This document shows positions 24,401 through 35,589 of a stretch of 64,000 bases of DNA, in pieces. Each line of letters begins with the position of its first letter. The first letter of the stretch is position 1. Both the position numbers and the translations under genes were made by a program. Source of the DNA: Ignelater luminosus (Eukaryota > Arthropoda > Insecta > Coleoptera > Elateridae); assembly GCA_011009095.1 (NCBI GenBank), contig VTPC01000672.1:124001-188000 (forward strand), in the 5' to 3' direction. The notes beneath the pieces are model-generated. The model was not told the origin of the DNA. It saw only the letters and a program-made list of their open reading frames with translations, and ran no database searches.

Positions 24401-26204
24401 GGCTCGCTTTACTCAATTGTTTATTGATGATTGATAACGAGTAACAATCATGTGATTTTTCTTGACGTATAGGATTATCATGTATTCCTTGCATTAAATC
24501 CATTGAAAAGAAGAAATACGTAGTCTTTGATGAGAAAACGGTTATTTTCGATTACCATTAACTAGACATTGATTGCAAAATGTACTAAAAAACATTTCAT
24601 CAATACCTTTTCAAAGCTAATGTGAACTGCATAAATGTATTTGATAGTTTATAATCGAACTTAATCAAAATACTGACTAAAGAGTATGAAGAATCACAGA
24701 TACTTCATGCCACTGCATATATTGACTTCAAATCGATATAAAACACAAAAACAATGAAGAATCCCTTGGTAGGTCGTCATCTTTCAAGCTCAAGGATCAA
24801 ATGCCATTAACTAGCCTTTGTCCACAAACTTTTTTCCCAGATGTGTTTCACTGTGTAGTTAATAACTCTGATAGTGAGTGTCAATTTTCCCTTTAGCTAG
24901 TTTAGCGAGAAATATTTAATAAATGTATAATGAAATCAAGAAAATTTAAAATTAGGAATTTTATCATTTCTAATGCCTTTCAATTAATTGCAATAAATAA
25001 GTATAATTAATAGACATTTAACTTTATAAGTAGGATTGATTTGTTCATTATAACTCGACCTACTTTGTCAGTATTAACAGATATATTTTTTGTGGCTTTT
25101 TGAAAATAGGATGTGTGGATACTCTTCAACTTCTTGGCATTTTCAAGGTCAATTTTTATAGTTCGACTTAAGACTGTTCTGCATTAAACACCCTCAAAAG
25201 TCTCCAACACAAACAATATAACTTTTGCTAATTTTGGTTGTCACTGTTGTTCTGACACTGTATGAGCAAACCTTTGTCGTTTCCTGCGTATGTGCTGAGT
25301 CTTGAAGTATCTTTACAGTTTTTTGTTGTAGTTTAATCCTGCTTCTAATTTGCGATATGATTTAGCTAATTACTTTCCACACAGTTAAACCCTTTAGTGT
25401 TCGAATCCTTTTGTTTGTGGCTAGAACACAGAACTTTCCGCTTACGCGTTTTCATTTTGAATTCACATACTTCTTAAATCATTCAATATTGTCGTAGATG
25501 GTAGATTTTTCTACTCGGTGTCTTAAAAATTGTGGTGTAGTGTCACATTTAGAAGCTGATGGAATTCCGTCTAAAAGTTTACACACCAATTTCTGCACGG
25601 CCAATGCTTTGCTCGACGTCTTTTCAGAATAACTTACTAATGCCGTCTAACATCCTATATCCTGTGCATCGTACAATGTAACGACTTGATTTAGCAATCC
25701 AGAAGAATCCCCGAGTTTAAAAGAACAGACTGAAAATAATACTGTAAAGTTATTCTGAATTTCATTCACCATACGTTATTGTCGAATTAATTTAATCTTG
25801 CTTAGTCCAATTGACATTTACTTGATTAGAAGCTATTTAGCAGTAATCTAGATTTTGGTTTTTGGTTTATCCTTAATAAAAATGTTTTGTCTCATTTGTT
25901 AAAATGTTTTGTATGCTTTTGTTAATGACTGTTGTTTTAGCAAAGACTGCAATCTTTTAAGTTTCGTTTTCTTTTGAATATTTATCTTGAAGGAAATTTC
26001 TTCGTCATAGAAGTTTAAATACTAGTTCCACGAATTTAATTTTTACGTATACTTATAAATGCAAATTAACGTAACTACAAATATTAACTTTAAGTAAATT
26101 ACCCGTCGAATACTGAATTTTAATTAAGTTCCTCTGCAAACTTAAATTACTCATTAATTCATATTCCTAATTAATCATTATTAATTGATTCCTTTGATTT
26201 AAAG
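21423..26204 (+). other. Presumed intron upstream of the furin exon
   Basis: AT-rich DNA without a recognisable gene. It holds a short (GTA)5 run at 23257-23272 and several short open frames that look like chance. The part at about 23150-23500 is richer in GC than its surroundings but carries no frame I recognise. Assignment as intron is an inference from the acceptor at its right end. Confidence 0.45.
26185..26204 (+). promoter_or_regulatory. 3' splice acceptor of the furin-like exon
   Basis: A modest pyrimidine-rich stretch (GATTCCTTTGATTT) ends in AAAG directly before the first conserved codon. The tract is weak. A stronger pyrimidine-tract acceptor-like sequence, CTGTCTCTTCCAG, lies inside the exon and ends at 26350. 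Confidence 0.7.
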
Positions 26205-26390
26205 GTACACTGGGCCCAACAGCAACACGAAAAGCGACGGAGAAAGAGGGATTATGAAGTGGCTTCCATTTCCCCATTCGCACAATATTTGAGTGCGATA
26301 GCTCCTGCTGCAAGGCACGGCCATCCGCGGTATAGAGCTGTCTCTTCCAGGGCTTTTCCGGATCCGCTTTTCAAAGAACAATGGTACCTG
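26205..26390 (+). CDS. Fur2: Internal exon of a furin-like proprotein convertase (Furin 2 type)
   Basis: Subtilisin/kexin-type convertases cleave precursor proteins after paired basic residues in the trans-Golgi and secretory route. This exon is 62 codons long and in phase 0 at both ends: an AG at 26203-26204 precedes it and GTAAGT follows directly at 26391. Residues 1-17 read VHWAQQQHEKRRRKRDY, the end of the propeptide with a five-residue basic stretch (RRRKR) typical of autocatalytic propeptide removal. Residues 51-62 read FPDPLFKEQWYL, the conserved start of the mature catalytic part. Between them lies a linker of about 33 residues rich in Ala, Ser and Arg. The catalytic Asp, His, Asn and Ser must lie in later exons, which I do not see here. 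Family membership is secure from the motifs. The choice of Furin 2 over other insect furins rests on the resemblance of FPDPLFKEQWYL to what I recall of fly Furin 2. Confidence 0.87.
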
Positions 26391-26399
26391 GTAAGTAGC
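26391..26399 (+). promoter_or_regulatory. 5' splice donor of the furin-like exon
   Basis: GTAAGTAGC follows the codon for Leu62 and matches the metazoan donor consensus. The reading frame continues to the last base before it, which fixes the exon end. Confidence 0.85.
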
Positions 26400-27440
26400 A
26401 GTTTATACACATTATGTTTTACCTCCGACTAAAAAGGAAAGACAGCATAAAAAATACATTAACGCGGCAACTTCTTTTTTATGTTTTCTGAATAATGCAT
26501 TCAGATTAAATAACATAGGCACTTCCTTTAATGGAATCCTAAAAATTGATTCTTGAAATGATTGGTTTTGACTTTTGTGTAGAGGGAATTGCAAATCGGT
26601 GTAGATTTACCTTTATCTTCTTGATTACATTTGGGAGTTTTCTGCATCCAACGCTTTATCGAAAATAAAACTAGAACAAATTATTGAAAGCGGTAAATGG
26701 GTTTAATATAATCTCAGCAAAACTCTTATGAGAAAATCTTAAAGCAGGATTTTGTTTTTTTTATTTTAACTGAAGTGCATGCTTTAAAATAGAACTGTAG
26801 CAAGAAAATTACCGACGATTTTCCTTAGCTAAGAGAAAAGTTTCTTTGTAAGTTTGAGAATTTTTTAAGTTATAACTTTACTTTTATGGAAGAGAAATAG
26901 AATAATGATTTAAGCTTGATTTTACGGTTAAATATGTTTTATCAACAAGAAAAAAACGTTTATTGGCAGTTTTACTGCTATAAAATTTTAAAATAAAAGT
27001 TTTGTAATATGTTCATGAACAGTATCAACTTGAGATCTCTGCCTCGTTGGCGTAAGACATAAAAAGATATTTTCTTTGTTTCTGCAGTTCTTTTAACATA
27101 AGATTTCGCGCTTTTTAATGCTTTCATTCTATACCTTTGTCAAGTATTACCATTTATAATTGAAATCTTTGTTTCATTTTGGAGATTTAATATTAAAAAG
27201 GATATTAAGTTCTATATTTAGAGCGAGTATTCTGTTAGGTGACGCTGAAGTTTATGACTTTGTGGAGTTATTGTAGTAGTCTAGAATAATAAGGTGTAAT
27301 GAAGTTACAAAATTTTACATTGTGTTGATTTTATTTGAAGACAATTAGTTAGTATTAGTACCGTAACCGACCTATATCTTGCTTGTAATAATGCCTTTAT
27401 CAAGTAATGGCCCCGTACTTCTGTATTTATTTCAATTGAA
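26391..27440 (+). other. Presumed intron downstream of the furin exon, first part
   Basis: AT-rich, no coding or repeat signal seen. The remaining downstream DNA to the window end is probably also intron, filled by the transposons listed separately, because no later convertase exon was found. Confidence 0.45.
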
Positions 27441-28083
27441 TTCAGAATTTGCTCTATTGTGATTTTATTATATTACTAAGAAAACATTCTCTTGTCCCTA
27501 GTAGCTTCTCTTCGTGTTCCTCCTTTTACTCTCCTTGGGTATTTCATCTCTGTAGCTTCCTTGATAGTAACACCCATGATTCGCAACTCTATGTTAACAC
27601 TGGTCTACTATACATGGCTTTGTATATGTTATCTTTTTTTGTCTTGTTACTACTGAAACTTCTATTCAGTGAATAGTATAACTCTTTTCTATTGTTTCCT
27701 TGATTTCTAGTTTTTGGTTTTCAATTTTTTTGCAATTAACACCTAGGTATTTGAATTGGCTAACCTGTTCTATTCTCTCATTGTCTACTTCTATACTTAG
27801 TTCTCCTTGTTCTTCCACTTCTACCATTATCTTTTTCACTTTTTGTAATAATCACTATGTCATCCGCAAATGCACATTCTGTAATTGCTACGGTTTTCAA
27901 ATGGCTATATATGTCAAGCCCTCCTTAATTAAATATTACATGATGTCCACTGTTCTTATACAAACTTCTAATTGATCTTATTAACTTATTACTGACTCCT
28001 CCCCTTTATGAACTGTTCCACATTATTGCTCTCGGTACTGAATCAAAAGCCTTCTTGAGATCGATTTTTTACTTTTTCACGTA
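27440..28083 (-). pseudogene. RTE-like LINE reverse transcriptase, C-terminal part
   Basis: Read on the minus strand the text gives IDLKKAFDSVPRAIMW (RT motif with catalytic Asp), then AFADDIVIITKSEKD, where FADD is the RT active-site box, then NERIEQVSQFKYLGVNC, and a thumb/C-terminal part with SLNRSF, KAMYSRPVLT and SCESWVL. These occur in the order usual for RTE-like non-LTR reverse transcriptases. Stops (for example after WNSS) and frame changes show it is dead. The upstream RT part continues at 29521 on the far side of an insertion. The best match by memory is the RTE group, but I could not test this. Confidence 0.75.
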
Positions 28084-28438
28084 TACATTGTGTCCAAGAT
28101 AAGGAAGGCCACTACAGGGATATCTAAGATGGTTTCTAAGCAACGAGACGTCACACCAAAAAACTAATAATACCATCTTCTTCTTTTCAATAAATTGTTA
28201 TAAGAAAGTGTCTGTCGTTTCTTATCATATTAAAAATAAACTCAGAAAAGAAGAAAAACAAAATTGCAATCTTTCGGTTTCTTTGAATATTTTCGGAATC
28301 GTTCTGAATATTTTTATTTTTTAAACGGCATCGTACTAGGCGCTTAATTGCGCTACTTCTTTTCTTTTTAACCGTTTCTTTATTTCTTATGGTTTCCGAG
28401 ATCCCTGTAATGGCCCTCCTTATCTTGGACACATTGTA
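28084..28438. mobile_element. 355-bp MITE with long inverted repeats
   Basis: The left end reads TACATTGTGTCCAAGATAAG and the right end, inverted, reads TACAATGTGTCCAAGATAAG, followed in both by GGCCA-TACAGGGAT-TC and a few scattered differences, giving arms of about 55-60 bp. TATA lies at both outer edges, which suits a TA target. There is no coding frame. It is part of the sequence that interrupts the LINE. Confidence 0.8.
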
Positions 28439-28900
28439 TAGTACAGTAAAATTAGCTCAAAAATTGACCAAACCCGAACATCCAAAGCAAAAAGTTCTAC
28501 CTCGCGCCAAATTGTTCTATACCCTCCTCTTAGTAAGTGATAAAAAGTTGCACCTCATAGAGTGTCGGGTTTGGGGTGTAGGGGAGTGGAAAGAGGGTGG
28601 ATGGTCTTTTTCAACAGTTTTTGCGCAAATAAATCGAAAACTCTGAGGTCTAGCCAAACATTTGTGGTATTCCAAATTAATCTGCATTAAATTTCAAATA
28701 AAAATGGTCTCATATACTTTTGTGCTGCAGTTAACGGTTACGAAGATATGGAGGGGGGAACTATCATTATTTCCCAGTTTGGCAAAAAAAAAGGAAATGA
28801 AATCGTAATTTTTGCTCTTCTTTACATCATTTTATTCTTGCAGTCTTTTAGTATAGTTGCGAGGGATGGGGGCTGGTGATGATTGATGATGATTGAAGGG
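28439..28900. repeat. Unassigned repeat-like DNA inside the LINE interruption
   Basis: No coding frame recognised. The composition differs from the AT-rich surroundings, with a G-rich run near 28560-28605. It lies between the MITE and the PIN/FEN-like fragment and probably came with one of them. Confidence 0.35.
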
Positions 28901-29518
28901 AAAAAATTCAGTTAGCTGTGAAGTCTCTTGCAACCATCACTCAAGCAGTGACAGTACGTAATGATACTCTATGTGAAAACCCTGACACCCTTCTACACCA
29001 TCTGGCATGCACACTAAGGACCGATGAGCAGCTGGCAAAACTCATCAAATACGAATTATGTGCTTACCCTCCATCCCCGTTTGACAAATCGGGTTTGATG
29101 AGTAAGGGAAGTAAATCTTCAACAGTCAAAGTATTGGTACCTGCAACAGATGAACTAGGTGACATCACAGATCCAGGAGGAGTGTTACAACTGTCACATG
29201 TTATTGGTGGAGGGCACCTCCTCCACGCGTTTGCTAGCAACGCCCAGTTACCTTCAAACAGATTAGTCAGTCAGTCAGTACACTGGTTATGTCATTTCTC
29301 ATTATGGAAAAGCTATTATTGTGTTTGATGGATACGTAGAAGAACACAGCACAAAAGATGAAGAACATTTGAGCAGATATCGCACTACTAGAAATGTTGA
29401 AGTGAAAGTAGAAGATGCAATTAATGTCTCTCTTTCACAAACATAATTTCTTGCTAATGACAAGAAGAAGATGGAACTGATTTCTCTCCTCACAGTTCAC
29501 TTACAGAAAGCTGTTGCT
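28894..29518 (+). pseudogene. Broken copy of a repeat-borne PIN/FEN-like protein gene
   Basis: The plus-strand frame contains KYELCAYPPSPFDKSGLMSK and VIGGGHLLHAF. After a frame change near 29275-29295 it continues with ISHYGKAIIVFDGY and EEHSTKDEEHLSRYR. After a TAA at 29444-29446 it goes on with FLANDKKKMELIS and LTVHLQKAVA, ending in a stop at 29519. This series (CxYPPxLFD, DGGxLLH, YGKxxxVFDGY, STKD, FLxN) matches an uncharacterised family often found in many copies in invertebrate genomes, which I recall as having a PIN/FEN-like nuclease fold. In the DGG box the Asp is replaced by Gly, so one likely metal-binding residue is lost. The 3' part of the gene is missing. The family call is from memory and the nuclease role is inference. 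Confidence 0.6.
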
Positions 29519-29520
29519 TG

Positions 29521-31150
29521 ACCGTAAATATATGGTCTTGCACGCTCCTTCCCTTTCGGAAATCACTTTGAGAATCTGGCAATGTTGACTCTATAGACTG
29601 TTTTAATCTTTAACCATAACTTATTCATAAACTTTCTTTGCCGTGCTTAATAGAGTTATTCCTTGCTAGTTATTACAATGTTTTGATCACTTTTCTTATG
29701 TATTGGTAGTATTACTTCAATTTCCCAGTATGTCGGTATTATTTGTTGCTTCCATAATCTGTTACATATTTTCAAAAACATTCTTTAGCACTCATGTATT
29801 TTAGCATTTCACTAGTAATAAATCATGGCCTGGTGGCCCTTTGTTTTTTAATCTTTTAATTGCTTCTTTTAGTTCTTTTAATGTTATCCCTTCATTCTCT
29901 TCATCTCTTCTCTATATTCATTACTTACCTACTTCGTCTCTAGTTTTGTTCCTTCTTCACTGCATTACAGGGTTTGGAAATATTCGTTCTACGTATTCAT
30001 TATCTCGTCTTCATATGTCAATACAATTCCCTCTTTACTTTTAATTTATATATTTTCATTTGTTTTTTCCGGCTTTGAGGTTTTCAGAACTTTATAAAAG
30101 GGTTTCTGGTTACCCTTACTGTCTCTTTTTAGCTTTTCTTCAAAATCTTTGTACGAGTTTTCTTTTGCTTTTGCTACCATTTTGTTTACTAACTATCCGT
30201 GTCTCTTATGTTCTTCATAATCTTCTTTTGCTTTATCTGTTAGGTATTTCTATCACATTCTTTTCTTCTTTTTTATTTTTTGTCTTATTTCTTCAGTTCA
30301 TCACGTTAATTGTTTTCTACGGTTTATAGTTTTACACACTTCGCATACTTTCTTAGCAGCTTCCGTGATTATTTCTTTGAATGTGAATCACGGCTGTTTT
30401 CTGTTTTGTACATTTCCTACCTTTGATTCTATTCCATGATTAATTATTTGCTTATAATTTGCTGCTGTCATTGTTTTTTAACTTTTATGTTCTTATGATT
30501 TTCAATTTCAGTTTTTTTGTGTTCCATTTTGTCTATCTACAGAGAATGGTACAAGACTGGTTAAGTAAGTATGGTAATCTATCGGGAAGATTCTAAAAAA
30601 CAAACATACGTCATGGATTAAAACAAAACAATGACAAGAAATAAGAAATAGTGGAGCAAATTTATGCATGGCTATAAAAGAAAATTTACACCCTACACCA
30701 GCAGGTAGAAGGGAATTAACATTGGATGGAAGACGTTATAGCATTCGCTTACTCTTAATTCTAACTCCCCGAGCGTTTATAAGGCTGATATCGAACAGAT
30801 CTGAAATCTTGATGTTCTAATACCTATATCTGTTTGCTGGATTTTATCTTTTCATATGCTTTTTTCTTTTTATTGCTCGTTTGTACAATTTTTTCACAAG
30901 TTTTTTGTTTGTTATGATAGAAATTTCATCTGGAATCTTTCTTGTACTAATTTGTTGGACCCTTCTTTCCCTCGTATAGTGCAGTTAACGTCCAGGATCT
31001 ATTTTTCTACCCTCTCTTGGTCAAATTGAGCATTTTGGTTTCCACCTTCCCTGGATTGTACAGATTCTAGCCACAGACTATGTTTCTTTTACTTTTGCAT
31101 TCGAAATTCGTTTACTGGATTGTGTAGATTTTCTCCTCCTTTATTGTTAA
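29521..31150 (-). pseudogene. RTE-like LINE, endonuclease and N-terminal RT part
   Basis: Minus-strand text from 31150 downward gives an endonuclease C-terminal region (VNEFRMQK, ILDVNCTIRG, about 30900-31120), a linker with YEEHKRH-like and DFEEKLKRDSKGNQKPFYKV segments (30060-30250), EGIVLTYEDEIMN (about 30020), LKEAIKRLKNKGPPGHD (about 29830), WEIEVILPIHKKSDQN (about 29715) and LPDSQSDFRKGRSVQDHIFT (29523-29582). All are standard blocks of RTE-like LINE polyproteins in the right order. Stops and frameshifts are frequent. The region 30541-30860 does not fit the protein and may be a further insertion. The RT continues at 28083 beyond the interruption. Confidence 0.75.
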
Positions 31151-33976
31151 CGCTTACAAAAAAAATCTAGACAGTGATCTTCTCTTGCCGTATTCAATGA
31201 TGCGATGCGTAGTTTAGAAATTGGTTGCGTCGATCAGTAGAATGATTTTGATAAACGGATTCTGCAAGCACAAGTGTCAAGATTGGAAGATAGGTCTCGC
31301 TCCAGAAAGGAAGATATCCTGTATTAGCAGTGCAATGTGAGAAGTGTCCATCTTTTCACTTAAATAGTATCTATGTATGCTTACGAATTACAAATGACTC
31401 AAGAACTGTTGTCACCTGAGACTTGCATATGTTTAGCAGCTATTTCTAAGAATACAGCGCAGTTAGCGATGTCTAGAAGATGGATAACTGAATATTGTTT
31501 TGACAGGAATATTAATATAAAAAATTATAGACGTCCAATTTTGGAAAGCAATATTCAAGATGGGTAGTAAAATATATCTGTTAATCAGCCTGAATTGTGT
31601 TATTATTTTTATAAAATACTTTTTAGTACTTCATACCTATCGAGCTGTGTATAGTTTTCATTTAGATACCTTTTCGTATTTCATTAACGGTTAATTGTTC
31701 GAGGTTTTTAATTAAAAGTTAAATTTTAAATTCATAGGTGTATTGAATGAACATGATTTGAAGTATTTGCGGAAATAAATTTAGAACTATTGTTATAAAT
31801 GTACATAGCTGAGCAAAGTTCATTATTTGCGCACTCGCTCATTTGAAATTTAAAAGCTTCCGTCCTCATAAATCGTATATAATTTAAAATGTATTATTTT
31901 AAAATGTATTCGCTCGCATCTGTTACCGACTTTACATATTTTATATACTCGTGTTGAGCTCTTGCTGAATGAGGAAATCTCTTGTCTATTTTCTCCTTTC
32001 AATAATCCTGTATGTGTGTGTGTGTGATACGCTACTGAAAACCTGAACACATCTGCAGCAGCTTGCTGCCACACGTACTTGTCGTTTTGAAAGCTTTAGA
32101 TTTATGGAAAGCTCGGAATTCCTTCAAAGCACACACTTGACTTCACAATAATCTTTTCTTTTGGAAGAGGCTTTCTGTGTTTAATTGCGCGTGTGTGCTG
32201 TGTGGGACGATGGGGACATTGAAAGCCCGGGCGGAGGTGCATGTTGTAGAAGGAGACGACTGTCGGGACTGGGATCAATTCTGAACAGTCTATTATCCTC
32301 GAGGATATGACACCAACCTCAGCCTGACAGGATAGGGTGATAGTGATAAATCATAGGAACCTTGGCCTGGGAACGTATTCTCCACGTTGTTATTAAAACG
32401 TCCACTTTAAAATGCTCATTTCCGCGCTTGTAATTGTGCAATTTGTTAAGTAATAAATTTTACAATTCAACTGTTTTTCGTGCCAATTACTTTATAATTT
32501 TAACAAATGTTTAAAAGCAATTAAAAGCGGAGAACATTTGCTATAGCTATTTTGCTAATTGCTTGTAAATATAAAAGTAGACAATGATGTATTTGCCTTT
32601 TCAACTAAGGATATTAGTTCTTTTCTGTTAATCGTTATTGTTAATTATTATTAACCGACAGTTTGTTAGGTTATTCCGAAAGTATTGATTAATTTGAAAC
32701 TTCTTAAAAAAGGAAGCACAGTTTGGTCACTCATAATGCTTTTTCTATAAAATTATTTGGAGAGATCCAAGGATCGACCTTCAGGTCTCCAGATCTTAAT
32801 TTATTAAAAAATATTTTAAATTATAATAACGGTATCATATGTATATAGTTTTCTTGTAGCTCTTAAAGAAAAATTCATAAATTACTTCTAAGACTATCAC
32901 TTGTAAAAACAGGACGAATTTAAAATATTCAGAATTCATTTTTTACCGTATAACTTTATAAGTTCACTGAAGTTTTTTGTATAAAATAATTTTTAGATTA
33001 TAAAATATAAATGCTCTTAAAGCTATATGTTATATTAATGTCTTTTTCGATTTTGCATATGTATGTTTACTGTAAACTTCTACATGACCTAATATTTGCA
33101 AAAGAAAGAAAAATGAAAATAAATATGTTTACTTTGACGTTGGTCAGATATTGCTTTCCATCCCCTTTGGTTATAAAACTTTCATACACATACATTTTTT
33201 ACATTAATCTTACGTTTTCTTTTTTGTGTCTGTCAAATCGAATATTATTCTTTTGTGTCTTTTTGTTTCGTATTAATTATGTCACTAATAAAAGGTGAAA
33301 TCATAAACAATGGTGGCTAAAAATGTTTTAAATTGATCAAATTATCGAAAGATTATTTTGAATTTTGTTTTAATTACATATAAAGCTTACAAATTAAAAA
33401 ACAAAAATTATTTTCTTTTAATGTTTTGTTCTTATTTTTATTATTTTACGCATAAGACTTTTTTGTTTAGTTTAGCATTTCTGAACATTTTTATCTACGC
33501 GAGAACCTATTTTGGCGACCCCCATTTTACCTTTATTTATCTTTATGTAGATTTATCTCTGATTGTAAGTAAAACTCCCCGTCTTTCTACCCCACGTTTA
33601 TTAACTTGATATTATTTCAGAGGATACTGCATTTATTTTCCGAGAAGGTTACTATATTGAAGCATTTCATGGTTTATTTGGGACAAATTGTACAATATTT
33701 TACAGAAAACCGACCAAAGAAAACATAGTGAGACACCAATGGTAATAATGAGTCAAAGAAATTGAAATACACAAATGATGTAGTATTTAATGAAGAGAAA
33801 AGCATCTGGAAATGCAATGCATAACCACAACGAACTCCGCTTTGTTACTTTTTATATCAGAACCAACTTATTTTGATATTTAGCAGACGGTTTCTAAATG
33901 CTACGAGAAATAATCAAAAAATAAGAAATATACAAAAAAATACGTGTCGAATGTTGTGACCTGTACTACTTACATA
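31151..33976. other. AT-rich DNA, nothing firmly recognised
   Basis: It contains a (GT)7 run at 32013-32026. A short GC-rich island at 32190-32340 has a 24-codon ATG frame starting at 32210 (MGTLKARAEVHVVEGDDCRD), which I cannot tie to any family. The rest is very AT-rich and the open frames at 33011 and 33358 look like chance. Confidence 0.3.
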
Positions 33977-35242
33977 GGTGTATACCTATGAAATGAGACT
34001 TTTTTTTTCAATTTTAAACGTTTATTAACAAAAAATGGTTACAAATTTAATCTTCAAAATAATAGCCATCGCTAGCGACACATTTTACCCATCTCTCAGG
34101 CAATTTGTGAATGCCGCGCCAAAAAAATTGGCCGTCTTTGGCCGCAAACCAATCATCGAGCCATTTTTTGGCTTCTTCGTGAGAATTGAAGCGCTGCTCG
34201 GAAAGTGCGTGGCCCATCGATGCAAACAAATGATAATCGGAAGGCGCCAAGTCTGGTGAGTAAGCCGCATGCACCAGCGGTTCCCAATCGTACGTCTCCA
34301 CCAATTCCCGGGTCGCTCTTGTTCGATGTGGTGGTGCATTGTCATCAAGAAAAATTACTTTGTGACGCCGATCGGCATATTCTGGGCGTTTTCGGTGTAT
34401 AGCGCCGTTCAAATCGGCCAATTGTCGTTGGTAGCGTGCACCGTCAACTGTTTCACCTGGTTTTAATAGCTCGTACCAAATCATACCATGCTGATCCCAG
34501 AAAACACACAGCATTGCCTTGCGGCCGAAGCGATTTGGTTTGGCCGTTGATTTTGGCTTGTGGCCGGGCGGACCATACGATCGTTTACGCTTGGGATTGG
34601 AGAAATACACCCGTAACGATTCGATGCAAAAAAGACTTCCTTTTGAACCGGGAGAGCAGCATTTCACAAGTGGTTTTTCGGTTCTCTTGCTGCCTTTCAG
34701 TCAGTTCATGCGGCACCCATCTTCCGACCTTTAAAATCATGCCCATGTCTTTCAAACGTTTGCAAATGGTTTTTTGGGTCACTCCCAACTGCTCTGCCAT
34801 CATTTCTTGCGTTTGACCATCATCTTCATTCAACAATGCTTGCAATTCGGTGTCCTCAAACTTTTTCGGTGGCCGGCCACGTTCCTCGTTCTCCACGCTA
34901 AAATCACCACTTCGGGATTTTTCAAACCACCTGAAGCACTGTGCTCTGCTTAGAGCATGTCCACCGTAAGCTTCTATAAGCATTTGATGAGCTTGAGAAG
35001 CGTTTTTTCTTCAATTGATAACAGAAAATCAACGATGTCCGCAAATCGTAGTTTGAAGGCACGAAATTCGACATTTTTAAGAGCGAAAAAAATGCGTTGT
35101 TGTATGAAACATCACAAACAATGAATTGAATATTGTTGACAGATGACAGACGAAAAAAATAAGACATTTGGGACAGTTTAAAAATACTCCTAGCGACATC
35201 TGTGGTCTAATAGCTGAAAGTCTCATTTCATAGGTATACACC
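33977..35242 (-). mobile_element. Full-length mariner element
   Basis: Both ends carry the same inverted repeat: GGTGTATACCTATGAAATGA and following bases at 33977, and the exact inverse ending at 35242, identical over about 26-27 bases. TA precedes the left end; the right flank is TG, probably a mutated TA. The length of 1266 bp is normal for mariner. Base composition inside is far richer in GC than the surroundings, in keeping with a fairly recent arrival. Confidence 0.92.
34047..35074 (-). pseudogene. Mariner transposase with two frame-breaking lesions
   Basis: The minus-strand frame starts MSNFVPSNYDLRTSLIFCY at 35074. A one-base difference in the A-run at 35003-35008 then shifts the frame, and the text resumes as NASQAHQMLIEAYGGHALSR. 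The N-terminal half (paired-like DNA-binding part, with RPPKKFEDTE as the linker and WVPHEL) runs open to RIVTG near 34608. There about 14 bases are missing, removing the block with the first catalytic Asp and shifting the frame again. The remainder is intact: FLDDNAPPHR and SPDLAPSDYHLF carry the second and third Asp exactly 34 residues apart (D34D), and the protein ends normally at 34047. The usual length is about 345 residues. The two lesions make it inactive, while the rest is well preserved. Confidence 0.92.
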
Positions 35243-35560
35243 TGGTATATACCAAGTTTCAAAACCATCGGTGAGGTACACTTTTCCTGCAGATCCCTTG
35301 TTAGACATGTGAGCATGAAAATGTAACGGAATACGTCTCGATTAGGTTTAATAGCTAAGGATTCAAATAACGTTTTAAAATAATATAACAATAGGTACAA
35401 AATCAAATCTTTGTTTGGGACAACCGGCGTTTGTACGGGGCGCGTGCGAGTTTCCCTTACGGAATTCGCGATATTTTCTGGAATTCTTGCATATAATTCC
35501 ATCCCCCACGACCAAAATATAGCGGAATTCTGATATACTAAGTATTGAGGTAACGGTTAT
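35243..35560 (-). other. Open, unidentified minus-strand frame next to the mariner
   Basis: On the minus strand the sequence is open for about 105 codons up to the mariner end, including an ATG at 35502 (MELYARIPENIANSVRETRT). Composition is less AT-rich than nearby DNA. If the mariner and one TA are removed, the frame runs on into 33976 and below for about 20 more codons before a stop. I do not recognise the protein. It could be a transposon or virus-derived fragment or a chance frame. Confidence 0.3.
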
Positions 35561-35589
35561 CAAAGGCTCTGTTTCAGTTTTTCAACAGT

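Noticed and set aside
27449-27975. Plus-strand frames of 75 and 91 codons
   Set aside because: They are antisense to the RTE-like reverse transcriptase, whose motifs lie on the minus strand.
28918-28920. GTG as start codon for the PIN/FEN-like fragment
   Set aside because: GTG starts are not expected in an insect nuclear gene, and the same frame continues upstream of it; the fragment is a pseudogene.
29841-30329. Plus-strand frames rich in Leu, Ser and Phe
   Set aside because: They are antisense to the Lys/Glu-rich linker of the LINE polyprotein.
33011-33609. Two adjacent hydrophobic frames (95 and 83 codons)
   Set aside because: Both are low-complexity products of very AT-rich DNA and share no family signal.
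34205-34816. Several plus-strand frames across the mariner
   Set aside because: They are the reverse-strand shadows of the GC-richer transposase gene.
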